Assembly: GCF_003205575.1 (NCBI RefSeq)
Contig: NZ_PYBW01000110.1
Location: 1 to 44,806, forward strand
DNA length: 44,806 nucleotides
DNA from: Streptomyces tateyamensis
GTDB taxonomy: Bacteria > Actinomycetota > Actinomycetes > Streptomycetales > Streptomycetaceae
Direction: 5' to 3'
A program made the position numbers and the translations under genes. A model generated the notes under the pieces. The model was not told where the DNA came from, did no database searches, and worked only from the letters and a program-made list of their open reading frames with translations. This document shows, piece by piece, positions 8,294-17,747 of the stretch (position 1 is the first letter of the stretch; each line of letters starts with the position of its first letter).

Positions 8294-8667
8294 ATCCGCC
8301 AGCCGCGGATCCGGTCCGCGGCGGCGAAGACGTCCGCCTTGGTGTCGGCCACGTCGCGGGCCAGTTCGACCAGGGCGCCGTACGGCGGGTCGATGCCCTC
8401 CTTGGCGGCGTGCATGTAGGCGGCCGTGGCCATGCACGCGTACAGGTTGTTGCGCACCGGCAGCGGGCGCAGCAGGACGATGGTGTGCATCAGTGCCGCC
8501 GCGCACCACGCCGCGTCGGCGTCGTGGCCCAACTGTGCGGTGTTGACCCGGTGCCGGGCCACCGCGGCCTGCAGCGCGGAGTAGTCACGCACGCTCAGGT
8601 CCTCCGGCGAGGCCTGCTCCTGGACGTCCAGCAGCCACCGGATGTCGACACGCAGCATGGTCGTCAT
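8290..8667 (-). CDS. Fic/Doc-family toxin component with degenerate active site
   Basis: This 125-residue protein has the size and helical layout of Doc-type toxins and follows a small antitoxin-like gene by three bases. Where Doc has the catalytic HPFxxGNKRT loop, it reads LRPLPVRNNLYA (about residues 66-77). The histidine is R67, the acid is V71 and the final arginine is L75; only N73 is retained. The rest (IDPPYGALVELARDV, ADRIRGWRI) matches the streptomycete proteins annotated as 'fic family toxin, toxin component', in which I recall the same loss. AMP-transfer or kinase activity is therefore doubtful. It may be inactive, regulatory or have a changed chemistry. It is transcribed with the antitoxin. 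Confidence 0.8.
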   Translation of the reverse strand: MTTMLRVDIRWLLDVQEQASPEDLSVRDYSALQAAVARHRVNTAQLGHDADAAWCAAALMHTIVLLRPLPVRNNLYACMATAAYMHAAKEGIDPPYGALVELARDVADTKADVFAAADRIRGWRI

Positions 8668-8670
8668 CGG

Positions 8671-8898
8671 TCAGGCCGCGCTGCGGTTGGCGCCGGGGGC
8701 GTCCTCGGGGAACGCGGCGTCGAACTCCTCCAGGTGCGCGTTCCAGAACGCCACCGCGTGGTTCACGAAGGTCCGGCGCTGCTGCTCACGCACGCTCAGA
8801 TCGTGCACGTAGGCCTTGACGGTCTTTCCGTCGGCGGCGGCGGCCTCCCGGATGGCGGCCAGTTCCGCCTCGGTGTACTCGATGTTGAGAGCCGGCAT
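8671..8898 (-). CDS. Antitoxin-like small protein paired with the Fic-type toxin
   Basis: The 75-residue acidic protein starts MPALNIEYTEAELAAIREAAAADG, has a predicted ribbon-helix-helix-like first half (YTEAELAAIREAA, KTVKAYVHDL) and a charged tail. This fits a DNA-binding antitoxin. It precedes the toxin gene by three bases, in the usual antitoxin-first order. There is no Shine-Dalgarno sequence; TACCCT (complement of 8906-8911) ends 7 bases before the ATG and overlaps an inverted repeat, so the operon is probably leaderless and autoregulated. ATG 8898 was chosen because the domain begins there and upstream codons look non-coding. Confidence 0.75.
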   Translation of the reverse strand: MPALNIEYTEAELAAIREAAAADGKTVKAYVHDLSVREQQRRTFVNHAVAFWNAHLEEFDAAFPEDAPGANRSAA

Positions 8899-8905
8899 GC
8901 GGCTC

Positions 8906-8924
8906 AGGGTACCGGAGCGGTACC
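8906..8924 (-). promoter_or_regulatory. Promoter -10 and operator of the toxin-antitoxin operon
   Basis: The inverted repeat GGTACCG-GAG-CGGTACC (8908-8924) overlaps TACCCT on the minus strand (8911-8906). The two palindromic GGTACC cores are 11 bases apart, about one helical turn. Binding here by the antitoxin would block the promoter. Confidence 0.5.
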
Positions 8925-9008
8925 GGGCCCGGCAGGGCCTCCCGGAAAGCCTGCGAAAACCTGCCCGATCCCTGCAACAGGACCGAACACCCATTGCGTT
9001 ACCGAGGC

Positions 9009-9554
9009 ATGGACCAGTCACCGACGATCGAGCAGGGCGAACCACCGGGTCCGCTGGACTTCCTGGAGTTCGCCAGGGCCCGCAGCCCCCAGCTGTTCCG
9101 CACGGCCTATCTGCTGACCGGCGGCGACGCCCATCTGGCCGAGGACCTGGTGCAGGAGGCGCTGAGCCGGATGTTCGTGCGCTGGCGCCGGCTCTCCCGG
9201 CTGGAGAACCCGGCCGGGTACGCCCAGACGGTGCTGGCCAACGCCTTCCTGTCGCTGCGCCGCCGGCGCAGCAGCACCGAGAAGGTGACCGAGGAGTTCC
9301 CCGAACTCGCCGTCACCGACGGTGATTCGGCACTGCGGCTGACTCTCCTCCAGGCCCTGCGGCAGCTCTCGCCGCAGGACCGGGCGGTACTGGTACTGCG
9401 ATTCTGGGAGGACCGCAGTGTCGAGGAGACCGCCGCCGACCTCCAGCTGAGCTCCACCGCCGTCCGCTCGCGCACCCACCGCGCGCTGGGCCGGATGCGC
9501 GCGCTGCTCGGCGACTCCTTCGCCTCCTTCGCGGACGAGCCCGCCCGCCGCTGA
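9009..9554 (+). CDS. SigE-family RNA polymerase sigma factor (ECF type)
   Basis: The 181-residue protein has sigma region 2 (about residues 16-85: LFRTAYLLTGGDAHLAEDLVQEAL, then the FVRWRRL segment) and region 4 (about 110-165: LSPQDRAVLVLRFWEDRSVEETAADL, then STAVRSRTHRALGRMR). This is the layout of the actinobacterial SigE-family ECF-like factors. ATG 9009 is preferred over TTG 8994, although the only purine-rich stretch (GAGG) is too close for ordinary initiation, so the start remains uncertain. A gene for a membrane-anchored protein follows 49 bases downstream and probably modulates it. Confidence 0.9.
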   Translation: MDQSPTIEQGEPPGPLDFLEFARARSPQLFRTAYLLTGGDAHLAEDLVQEALSRMFVRWRRLSRLENPAGYAQTVLANAFLSLRRRRSSTEKVTEEFPELAVTDGDSALRLTLLQALRQLSPQDRAVLVLRFWEDRSVEETAADLQLSSTAVRSRTHRALGRMRALLGDSFASFADEPARR

Positions 9555-9603
9555 GCCGGGGCGCGAGACTTCACTTCACCGATCCTGAAAGCGGTGTTCC
9601 ACC

Positions 9604-10917
9604 ATGCCTTCTGAGGACGAGACTCCTTTTTCGGACTTTTCGGACGAACTCAGTGATGCCCTGCGGGCGGCAGCCGCGGCCTGCCCAGTCCCGCAGCCCG
9701 AACAGCTGGCCACCGGCGCGCACCGGCGCGGCCGGCGCAAGAAGCTGCACCGCGCCGTACTGGCCAGTGCCGCGGCCGTGGCCGTGGTGGCCGGCACCGG
9801 GGTGCTCGCCACCCAGCTGCGTCCCACCGGCCCGGGCCACCGGCTGGTGGCGGCCACCTCGCCGAGCCCCGGCCCGTCCGACCCGGCCGCCTCCCCGCCC
9901 CCCACGCCCGCCAAGCTCGCCGACCCGGTGACCGCCGCCCAGATGCTCGACCTGCTCAAGCAGCAACTGCCGCGCGATGCCAAGCTCTCCGACGGCACCG
10001 CCCAGGGCGCGGTGCACGACCCCCAGCTGAAGGTCGACGGGCCGTTCGCCCAGTACACCGTCACCGACGGCCAGGGCTCCGGCCTGATCTCGATCAACGT
10101 CCGGGCCTACCCGAGCCCGCTGGACCTCGGCGTCAAGGGCCTGAAGTGCCCCGAGAAGCCGGTGCCCACCCTCACCTGCGAGCGCACCACGATGCCGGGC
10201 GGCGCGTACCTGCGCGACATGACGACCAGCAGCCAGCTCAACGGGCACACCGCGATCGACTGGGAGGTCCAGCTCCAGCAGCCGGACGGGGTGGTGGTGA
10301 CCGCCGCCGCGCACAACACCGGCCGGGACATGGTGGTGACCCGCCCGGAGCCGCCGCTGGGCCTCCTGCTGCCCGGTCTGGCCAAGAACCCGCTCTGGCT
10401 GACCGTCACCACCGGGGTGCACAGCGACCCGATCGCGCTGGACCCGGCGGCGCACCTCTGGCTCCCCCTCCCGCTGCAGCAGATCCTGCAGACCACCGCC
10501 CCGCTGCTGCCGGCCGGCCTGACCGAGCTCCAGGCGGGCGGCGAGGACTCCTTCGCCACCTTCCAGGTGGACGACGGGCACGGCCGGAGCCTGGTGCGGG
10601 TGAACGTGGAGGACTGGAGCGTCTACCAGCAGAGCCCGTACACCGGGGGCGACATCGCCAACCAGTTCACCGACGCCACCACCCAGCCGGACGGCACCAA
10701 GGTGCTGACCACCGATCAGCAGCCGGAGTTCTCCGGGTACCCGGGCGTGATCCACAGCGAGGTGTCGGTGCTGCGCCCGGACCACCTGCTGGTCCGGGTG
10801 GAGAGCTTCAACAGCACCGACTACAAGGGCTCGGTGACCCGCGCCGAGCCGACCCTGACGGTGAACCAGCTCAAGGCGATCGCCCTCAGCCCGAACTGGC
10901 ACGGGCCTGCCAAGTGA
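9604..10917 (+). CDS. Membrane-anchored protein co-encoded with the sigma factor
   Basis: The 437-residue protein has a cytosolic N-terminus of about 49 residues, one membrane segment (about 50-70, AVLASAAAVAVVAGTGVLA), a Pro/Ser-rich linker and a long exported domain. The exported part contains two similar halves, each with a VDGPFAQYTV- or VDDGHGRSLV-like strand. The topology is that of an anti-sigma factor or sensor, and it follows a sigma factor gene. No HxxxCxxC zinc motif is present, so it is not a classical ZAS anti-sigma factor. I do not recognise the exported domain. The anti-sigma role is inferred only from position and topology. Confidence 0.75.
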   Translation: MPSEDETPFSDFSDELSDALRAAAAACPVPQPEQLATGAHRRGRRKKLHRAVLASAAAVAVVAGTGVLATQLRPTGPGHRLVAATSPSPGPSDPAASPPPTPAKLADPVTAAQMLDLLKQQLPRDAKLSDGTAQGAVHDPQLKVDGPFAQYTVTDGQGSGLISINVRAYPSPLDLGVKGLKCPEKPVPTLTCERTTMPGGAYLRDMTTSSQLNGHTAIDWEVQLQQPDGVVVTAAAHNTGRDMVVTRPEPPLGLLLPGLAKNPLWLTVTTGVHSDPIALDPAAHLWLPLPLQQILQTTAPLLPAGLTELQAGGEDSFATFQVDDGHGRSLVRVNVEDWSVYQQSPYTGGDIANQFTDATTQPDGTKVLTTDQQPEFSGYPGVIHSEVSVLRPDHLLVRVESFNSTDYKGSVTRAEPTLTVNQLKAIALSPNWHGPAK

Positions 10918-10947
10918 CGCACCGCCAGGGCTGAGCCGGGTGACGCA

Positions 10948-10992
10948 CCGTCGGGGGGCCGGCCCGCCCGGCCCCGGGCCGGCCCCCGACGG
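10948..10992. terminator. Bidirectional hairpin terminator
   Basis: Arms 10948-10964 and 10975-10992 pair over about 17 bp with one bulged G, between the convergent genes ending at 10917 and 10996. There is no U-tract. Confidence 0.65.
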
Positions 10993-10995
10993 CCG

Positions 10996-12609
<1,614 letters not shown>

Positions 12610-12890
12610 GGTGGCCTCCTACGGGGTTGCTGACAAGGGGATGAGCAACACGGGAGACACCGCAGCGGCGGGAAGGCTGACGCAGGACGGCCGGGCCGCA
12701 GAAGGCCTCGTACCGAGATCGCGAGCACACTCCGGAATCACCGCGCGACTCAACAGCGCGGGAGCGGTGTCTCAGGACCTCAGTAGAGCAACGGCCTTCT
12801 CCGATCAGAAAGGGGCAACGGGATCGAGAGTACGAGCCCGCCCCCGGGGACGCAAAGGGTTTGCGCGCCGCCCGATACGATCGAGCCATC
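12610..12890 (-). promoter_or_regulatory. Leader/promoter region between two divergent ABC-F genes
   Basis: This is the longest gene-free stretch in the window. It includes a small hairpin CCGCGC-N9-GCGCGG (12741-12761). A short minus-strand frame (GTG 12660 to TAG 12619) has its TAG codon fused to the AGGAGG of the minus-strand gene. TACGAT at 12876-12881 lies 9 bases before the plus-strand start. Antibiotic-resistance ABC-F genes are often controlled by ribosome-mediated attenuation, but the leader peptide lacks its own ribosome binding site, so that reading is weak. Confidence 0.3.
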
Positions 12891-14528
12891 ATGAGCGCCA
12901 CTCTCGTCACCAAGGACCTCGCCGCCGGCCACGGTGAGCGCACCCTCTTCACCGGCCTGGATCTGGTGGTCGCCCCCGGGGAGGTGGTCGGCCTGGTCGG
13001 GGTGAACGGGGCCGGCAAGTCCACCCTGCTGCGCCTGCTGGCCGGCCTGGACCAGCCGGAGGGCGGCTCGATCTCGCTCAGCCCGCCCACCGCCACGGTG
13101 GGCCACCTGCCGCAGGAGCCCGACCGGCGCCCCGGCGAGTCGGTGCGCGCCTTCCTGGCCCGCCGCACCGGGGTGGCCGACGCGCAGGCCGCGCTGGACG
13201 AGGCCACCGAGGGCCTGGTCGAGGGCCGCCCGGGCTCCGACGACGCCTATGCCGAGGCGCTGGACCGCTGGCTGGACCTGGGCGGCGCGGACCTGGAGGA
13301 GCGGGCCGAGCAGGTGGCCGACTCGCTCGGCCTGGCGGTCGGACTGGACCAGCCGATGACCGGCCTGTCGGGCGGCCAGGCCGCCCGGGCCGGGCTGGCC
13401 TCGCTGCTGCTCTCCCGCTACGACGTCTTCCTGCTGGACGAGCCGACCAACGACCTGGACCTGGACGGGCTGGAGCGGCTGGAGGCCTTCGTCCACGGGC
13501 TGCGCGCCGGCACGGTGCTGATCAGCCACGACCGCGAGTTCCTGGCCCGCACGGTGACCCGGGTGGTCGAGCTGGACCTGCACCAGCAGCAGGTCAACCA
13601 GTACGGCGGCGGCTACGACTCCTACCTGGAGGAGCGCTCCCGGGCCCGCCGGCACGCCCGCGAGGACTACGAGGAGTACGCCGACACCAGGGCCGGCCTG
13701 GAGGCCCGGGCCCGGATGCAGAAGGCCTGGTCGGACAAGGGCACCCGGAACGCGCTGAAGAAGAGCCCGGACAGCGACAAGGCCCGCAAGGCCGCCGCCG
13801 TCTCCTCCTCGGAGAAGCAGGCCGCCAAGGCCAAGCAGACCCAGCGGATGATCGAGCGGCTGGAGGAGGTGGAGGAGCCGCGCAAGGAGTGGGAGCTGAA
13901 GATGGAGATCGCCGCGGCCCCGCGGTCCGGCTCGGTGGTCGCGACGCTGCGTCAGGCTGCCGTGCGGCGCGGTGAGTTCGCCTTCGGGCCGGTCGACCTG
14001 CAGATCGACTGGGCGGACCGGGTGGCGATCACCGGTGCCAACGGGGCCGGCAAGTCCACCCTGCTGGCCGCGCTGCTGGGCCGGCTCGAACTCGACTCCG
14101 GCCAGGCCGCGCTGGGCTCGGGCGTGGTGATCGGCGAGGTGGACCAGGCGCGCGGGCTCTTCCTCGGCGAGGAGCCCCTGCTGAGCGCCTTCGGCCTGGC
14201 GGTGCCGGAGCTGAACCCGGCCGACATCCGCACCCTGCTGGCCAAGTTCGGGCTCAAGGCGGTGCACGTGCTGCGCCCGGCCGGCACCCTGTCGCCCGGC
14301 GAGCGGACCAGGGCGGCGCTGGCCATGCTGCAGGCCCGCGGGGTGAACCTGCTGGTGCTCGACGAGCCGACCAACCACCTGGACCTGGCGGCGATCGAGC
14401 AGTTGGAGCAGGCGCTGGCCTCCTACACCGGCACCCTGCTGCTGGTCACCCACGACCGGCGGATGCTGGAGACGGTCTCGGTGAACCGGCGGATCGCGGT
14501 CGCCGACGGCAGGCTGACAGAGGTTTAG
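12891..14528 (+). CDS. ABC-F family ATPase
   Basis: The 545-residue protein has twin cassettes: GVNGAGKST (residues 37-45) and GANGAGKST, LSGGQ and LSPGE signatures, and LLDEPTNDLDL and VLDEPTNHLDL. The interdomain linker is long and basic (ARRHAREDYEEYADTRAG, then KSPDSDKARKAAAVSSSEKQ), as in ribosome-binding ABC-F factors. ATG 12891 has no Shine-Dalgarno sequence but follows TACGAT by 9 bases, which suggests a leaderless transcript. It is divergent from another ABC-F gene that does have a strong ribosome binding site. A housekeeping translation factor is likely; resistance cannot be excluded. Confidence 0.9.
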   Translation: MSATLVTKDLAAGHGERTLFTGLDLVVAPGEVVGLVGVNGAGKSTLLRLLAGLDQPEGGSISLSPPTATVGHLPQEPDRRPGESVRAFLARRTGVADAQAALDEATEGLVEGRPGSDDAYAEALDRWLDLGGADLEERAEQVADSLGLAVGLDQPMTGLSGGQAARAGLASLLLSRYDVFLLDEPTNDLDLDGLERLEAFVHGLRAGTVLISHDREFLARTVTRVVELDLHQQQVNQYGGGYDSYLEERSRARRHAREDYEEYADTRAGLEARARMQKAWSDKGTRNALKKSPDSDKARKAAAVSSSEKQAAKAKQTQRMIERLEEVEEPRKEWELKMEIAAAPRSGSVVATLRQAAVRRGEFAFGPVDLQIDWADRVAITGANGAGKSTLLAALLGRLELDSGQAALGSGVVIGEVDQARGLFLGEEPLLSAFGLAVPELNPADIRTLLAKFGLKAVHVLRPAGTLSPGERTRAALAMLQARGVNLLVLDEPTNHLDLAAIEQLEQALASYTGTLLLVTHDRRMLETVSVNRRIAVADGRLTEV

Positions 14529-14558
14529 ACCACAGCGGGGCATCGAATACTGCGTCGT

Positions 14559-15212
14559 ATGACGACCTATCCGACCGTCCCGCTCCGCCCGCACGCGGTC
14601 CCGGCCCACCAGGCCGCGGACCGCGCCCGGAGCTTCCACCAGGTGATGGCGCAGCGCCGCACCGTCCGCGACTACTCCCGCCGCCCGCTGCCGGACGGCG
14701 TGCTGGAGTGGGCGATCCGCACCGCCGCCACCGCACCCAGCGGCGCGCACGTCCAGCCCTGGCGCTTCGTGGTGATCACCGATCCGGAGCGCAAGCGGCG
14801 CCTGCGCGAGGCGGCCGAGGCGGAGGAGCGCGAGTTCTACCAGCACCGCGCCTCCGCCGAGTGGCTGGCCGCGCTGGCCCCGATCGGCACCGACTGGCAC
14901 AAGCCGTTCCTGGAGGACGCGCCGGCCGTGATCGTGGTCTTCGAGGTGCACAAGGGCCCCGACTCGCCGCGCCCGTACTACACCAAGGAGTCGGTGGGGA
15001 TCGCGGTCGGCCTGCTGCTGGCAGCCCTGCACCAGGCGGGACTGGCCACCCTGACCCACACGCCGAGCCCGATGCGGTTCCTCAACGAGGTCTGCGACCG
15101 CCCGCCGCAGGAGCGCGCCGCCTACGTGATCCCGGTGGGCTACCCGGCGGACGGCGCGGTGGTGCCCGATCTTCACCGCAAGGAGCTTGACGAGGTGCTG
15201 GTCCGGCTCTGA
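14559..15212 (+). CDS. Nitroreductase-family FMN oxidoreductase
   Basis: The 217-residue protein contains the nitroreductase-fold markers RRTVRDYSRRPLPDGV (about residues 34-49) and TAPSGAHVQPWRFVVI (about 63-78), both of which help bind FMN. A GIAVGLLLAALHQAGLATLTHTPSP segment follows later. The arrangement resembles the BluB/iodotyrosine-deiodinase branch rather than classical NfsB, but substrate choice cannot be read. It starts 30 bases after the ABC-F gene on the same strand. No ribosome binding site is evident. Confidence 0.85.
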   Translation: MTTYPTVPLRPHAVPAHQAADRARSFHQVMAQRRTVRDYSRRPLPDGVLEWAIRTAATAPSGAHVQPWRFVVITDPERKRRLREAAEAEEREFYQHRASAEWLAALAPIGTDWHKPFLEDAPAVIVVFEVHKGPDSPRPYYTKESVGIAVGLLLAALHQAGLATLTHTPSPMRFLNEVCDRPPQERAAYVIPVGYPADGAVVPDLHRKELDEVLVRL

Positions 15213-15266
15213 CGCCCCGTGAAATTTCCTGGTCGGCGGCGCGGTCCTGCTGCGATGATTTCTGTC

Positions 15267-15881
15267 ATGAACGACTCTACCGACGGCCCTGTCAGCGGCA
15301 CCGCACCGCCGACCCCCACCTCGGCCGCCGTCCCGCCCCCCGAGCTGATCGACCTGCCCGGCGGGTACCAGCTGCGCCGCCGCACGCTGGCCGACGTACC
15401 CGCCGTCAACGCGGTGATCGTGCGCAACATCGACCACCTGCGCCCCTGGATGCCCTGGGCCACCGAGGTGCCGAGCCTGGCCCGCACCGCCGAGATGACC
15501 AAGGCGGGCTGGCAGCTCTGGGAGGACCGCACCGACTTCCTGTACGTGCTCAGCCACCAGGCCGAACCCGGCAGCGTGCTGGGCATGTTCGGCCTGCACC
15601 GGCGGGTCGGGCCGGGCGCGCTGGAGATCGGCTACTGGATCGCCAAGGAGTACACCGGCCGCTCGCTGGCCACCAACGGCGCGGCAGCGCTGACCGAGGC
15701 CGCCCTGGCGCTGCCCGACGTCGACCGGGTGGAGATCCACTGCGACCAGGCCAACGCGGCCAGCGCCGCGGTGCCGCGCAAGCTCGACTACCGGCTGGAC
15801 CGGGTGGTCGAGAGGGTGCCGGCCGCGCCCGCCGAGACCGGGCAGAAGCTGATCTGGATCAAGGAGCGGGCCGGCTGCTGA
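15267..15881 (+). CDS. GNAT acetyltransferase (RimJ/RimL type)
   Basis: The 204-residue protein begins with a Pro/Thr-rich tail and then YQLRRRTLADVPAVNAVI. It continues with LRPWMPWA, VLGMFGLHRRVGPGALEIGYWI and GRSLATNGAAALTEAAL, the usual RimJ/RimL layout. The acetyl-CoA loop corresponds to YTGRSLATNGA (about residues 130-140). The substrate could be a ribosomal protein terminus or a small amine. ATG 15267 was preferred to ATG 15255 and GTG 15219; none has a good ribosome binding site, so the exact start is uncertain. It lies 54 bases downstream of the nitroreductase gene. Confidence 0.85.
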   Translation: MNDSTDGPVSGTAPPTPTSAAVPPPELIDLPGGYQLRRRTLADVPAVNAVIVRNIDHLRPWMPWATEVPSLARTAEMTKAGWQLWEDRTDFLYVLSHQAEPGSVLGMFGLHRRVGPGALEIGYWIAKEYTGRSLATNGAAALTEAALALPDVDRVEIHCDQANAASAAVPRKLDYRLDRVVERVPAAPAETGQKLIWIKERAGC

Positions 15882-15903
15882 CGCCGGCCGGCGGCCGGCC
15901 GTC
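15880..15903 (+). terminator. Hairpin terminator after the acetyltransferase
   Basis: GACGCCGGCC (15880-15889) pairs with GGCCGGC-c-GTC (15893-15903), a 10-bp stem with one bulged C, starting inside the stop codon. Confidence 0.5.
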
Positions 15904-16034
15904 TTAAGGGGGGCGTAACACAGTCTTCGGCGCCGGATCGAGCCTTGACGTGCCGAGTCGGCCTGGGCCATTTTTGGTGCACCCCACGACCGACGGCGCT
16001 GCACCGGCTGACGTTGCGTCAGCCGCCCCGAAAC

Positions 16035-16067
16035 TCCGGCCCGCCGGCCCCCACCCGGCGGGCCGGA
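16035..16067 (-). terminator. Hairpin terminator after the acyl-CoA dehydrogenase
   Basis: A 13-bp perfect stem (16035-16047 with 16055-16067) and 7-nt loop lie just beyond the stop at 16093. The remaining 15904-16034 holds a TGACG-TTG-CGTCA repeat (16010-16022) and no gene that I can see. Confidence 0.65.
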
Positions 16068-16092
16068 CGCGTTCGCGGCCCCCGTGCCGGGC

Positions 16093-17724
16093 TCAGCCGG
16101 CCATCCGGGCCCGCGCGAGGATGCTCTCCGTGTCCACCCCCACCGGCAGCGTGCCGAATGCCCCGCCGTGGTCCCCCGCCACCCGCGAGGCGATGAACGC
16201 CTCCGCCACCGCCGGCACCGAGTGGCGCACCAGCAGCGCCGCCTGCAGGGTGACCGCCATCCGCTCCACCAGCCGCCTGGTCCGGTACTCCACCTCGGCC
16301 AGGTCGCCCAGCTCCTTGCGCAGTTCGGCCACCGCCTGGTCCAGCCGCCGGTCCGCGCCGGCCACCGCGTCCAGCTCGCCGAAGTACGCCTGCACCGACT
16401 GCGGGCTGCGGGCCATCGCGCGCAGTGCGTCCAGCGCGGCCACGTTCCCGGAGCCCTCCCAGATCGAGACCAGCGGCGCCTCCCGGTACAGCCGCGGCAG
16501 CCCCGACTCCTCGACGTACCCGTTGCCGCCCAGGCACTCCAGCGCCTCGGCCGCGTGCATCGGGCCGCGCTTGCAGACCCAGTACTTGGTGACGGCCAGC
16601 GCCAACCGGCGGAAGTCGGCCTCCCCCTCGTCCCCGGCCAGCGAGCGGTCGGTCGCCTCGGCCAGCCGCAGCGCCACCGTGGTGGCCGCCTCCGACTCCA
16701 CCGCCAGGTCCGCCAGCACGTTGCGCATCAGCGGCTGGTGCACCAGCTCGGTCCCGAACGCCCGCCGGTGGTCGGCGTGGTGGACCGCGCGCTGGACCCC
16801 GTAGCGCATCCCGGCGGCGGCGCCCAGGGTGCAGTCGAGGCGGGTCATGTTGACCATCTCGATGATGGTCCGCACCCCGCGCCCCTCCTCCCCGACCAGC
16901 CAGCCGACCGCCTCCTCGTACTCCAGCTCGGCCGAGGCGTTGGACCGGTTGCCCAGCTTCTCCTTCAGCCGCTGGATCCGCAGCCCGTTGCGGGTGCCGT
17001 CGGGCAGCACCCGGGGCAGCACGAAGCAGCTGAGCCCGCCCGGCGCCTGGGCCAGCGTCAGGAACACGTCGGACATCGGCGCGGAGGTGAACCACTTGTG
17101 GCCGGTGAGGTGGTAGCTGCCGTCCCCGGCCGGCAGCGCCACCGTGCTGTTGGCCCGCACGTCCGAGCCGCCCTGCTTCTCGGTCATCGACATACCGGCG
17201 ATCAGGCCGCGCTTGCCGTGCGGCTCGCGCAGGCCGAAGTCGTAGACGGGGGAGGCCAGCAGCGGCTCCAGCCAGTCGGCCAACGCGGGGGTGGTGCGCA
17301 GCGCCGGCACGGCCGCGTAGGTCATCGAGACCGGGCAGCCGTGGCCGGCCTCGACCTGGCTCCACAGGTAGAACTTGGCGGCCCGCGCGGTGTGCGCGCC
17401 GGGTCGCGGGTCTCGCCAGGGGGCGGCGTGCAGGCCGTGCTCCACGGCGACCGTCATCAGCTGGTGCCAGGCGGGGTGGAACTCCACCTCGTCGATCCGG
17501 TGCCCGAACCGGTCGTGGGTGCGCAGCACCGGCTCGTGCTCGTTGGCCAGCCGCCCCCACTCCCAGGCCTGTTCGCTGCCGCCCAGCGCGCCCAGCTCGC
17601 GCAGCTCCGCCTCGGCCCACCCGGCGCCGGACCGGTGCAGCGCGGCGAGCAGGGCCGGGTCCTCGGCGGTGTTGTGCCCGTAGGGCAGCGGGACCTGGTT
17701 GGTGACCTCGTGGGTGTGCGGCAC
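16093..17724 (-). CDS. Acyl-CoA dehydrogenase, AidB-like
   Basis: The 543-residue flavoprotein has the AidB-type layout. An N-terminal part begins VPHTHEVTNQVPLPYGHN. The acyl-CoA dehydrogenase core has MSMTEKQGGSDVRAN (about residues 185-199) and TGHKWFTSAPMSDVFL. A C-terminal helical domain contains CLGGNGYVEESGLPRLYREA and IWEGSGNV. Escherichia coli AidB binds DNA and is linked to alkylation response, but streptomycete homologues may act in metabolism. Start GTG 17724 has GGGAG nine bases upstream and gives the family N-terminus; a longer open frame upstream runs through a structured non-coding element and is not credible. It is followed by its own terminator. Confidence 0.9.
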   Translation of the reverse strand: MPHTHEVTNQVPLPYGHNTAEDPALLAALHRSGAGWAEAELRELGALGGSEQAWEWGRLANEHEPVLRTHDRFGHRIDEVEFHPAWHQLMTVAVEHGLHAAPWRDPRPGAHTARAAKFYLWSQVEAGHGCPVSMTYAAVPALRTTPALADWLEPLLASPVYDFGLREPHGKRGLIAGMSMTEKQGGSDVRANSTVALPAGDGSYHLTGHKWFTSAPMSDVFLTLAQAPGGLSCFVLPRVLPDGTRNGLRIQRLKEKLGNRSNASAELEYEEAVGWLVGEEGRGVRTIIEMVNMTRLDCTLGAAAGMRYGVQRAVHHADHRRAFGTELVHQPLMRNVLADLAVESEAATTVALRLAEATDRSLAGDEGEADFRRLALAVTKYWVCKRGPMHAAEALECLGGNGYVEESGLPRLYREAPLVSIWEGSGNVAALDALRAMARSPQSVQAYFGELDAVAGADRRLDQAVAELRKELGDLAEVEYRTRRLVERMAVTLQAALLVRHSVPAVAEAFIASRVAGDHGGAFGTLPVGVDTESILARARMAG

Positions 17725-17747
17725 GGTCGGCTCCCTACTCGTGAGGA

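Noticed and set aside
12619..12660. Short leader peptide gene before the minus-strand ABC-F
   Set aside because: There is no ribosome binding site before GTG 12660 and no conserved stalling motif, so it is mentioned only as a possibility and not listed as a gene.
12780..16004. A 1074-codon open frame on the minus strand
   Set aside because: It lies antisense to the ABC-F, nitroreductase and acetyltransferase genes, has low-complexity Arg/Gly/Pro/Gln-rich translation and shows no domain. Long antisense frames are normal in DNA of this GC content.
15904..16034. A possible small RNA between convergent genes, with TTGACG and TGACG-TTG-CGTCA
   Set aside because: No matching -10 at proper spacing and no separate terminator were found, so the evidence is too thin.
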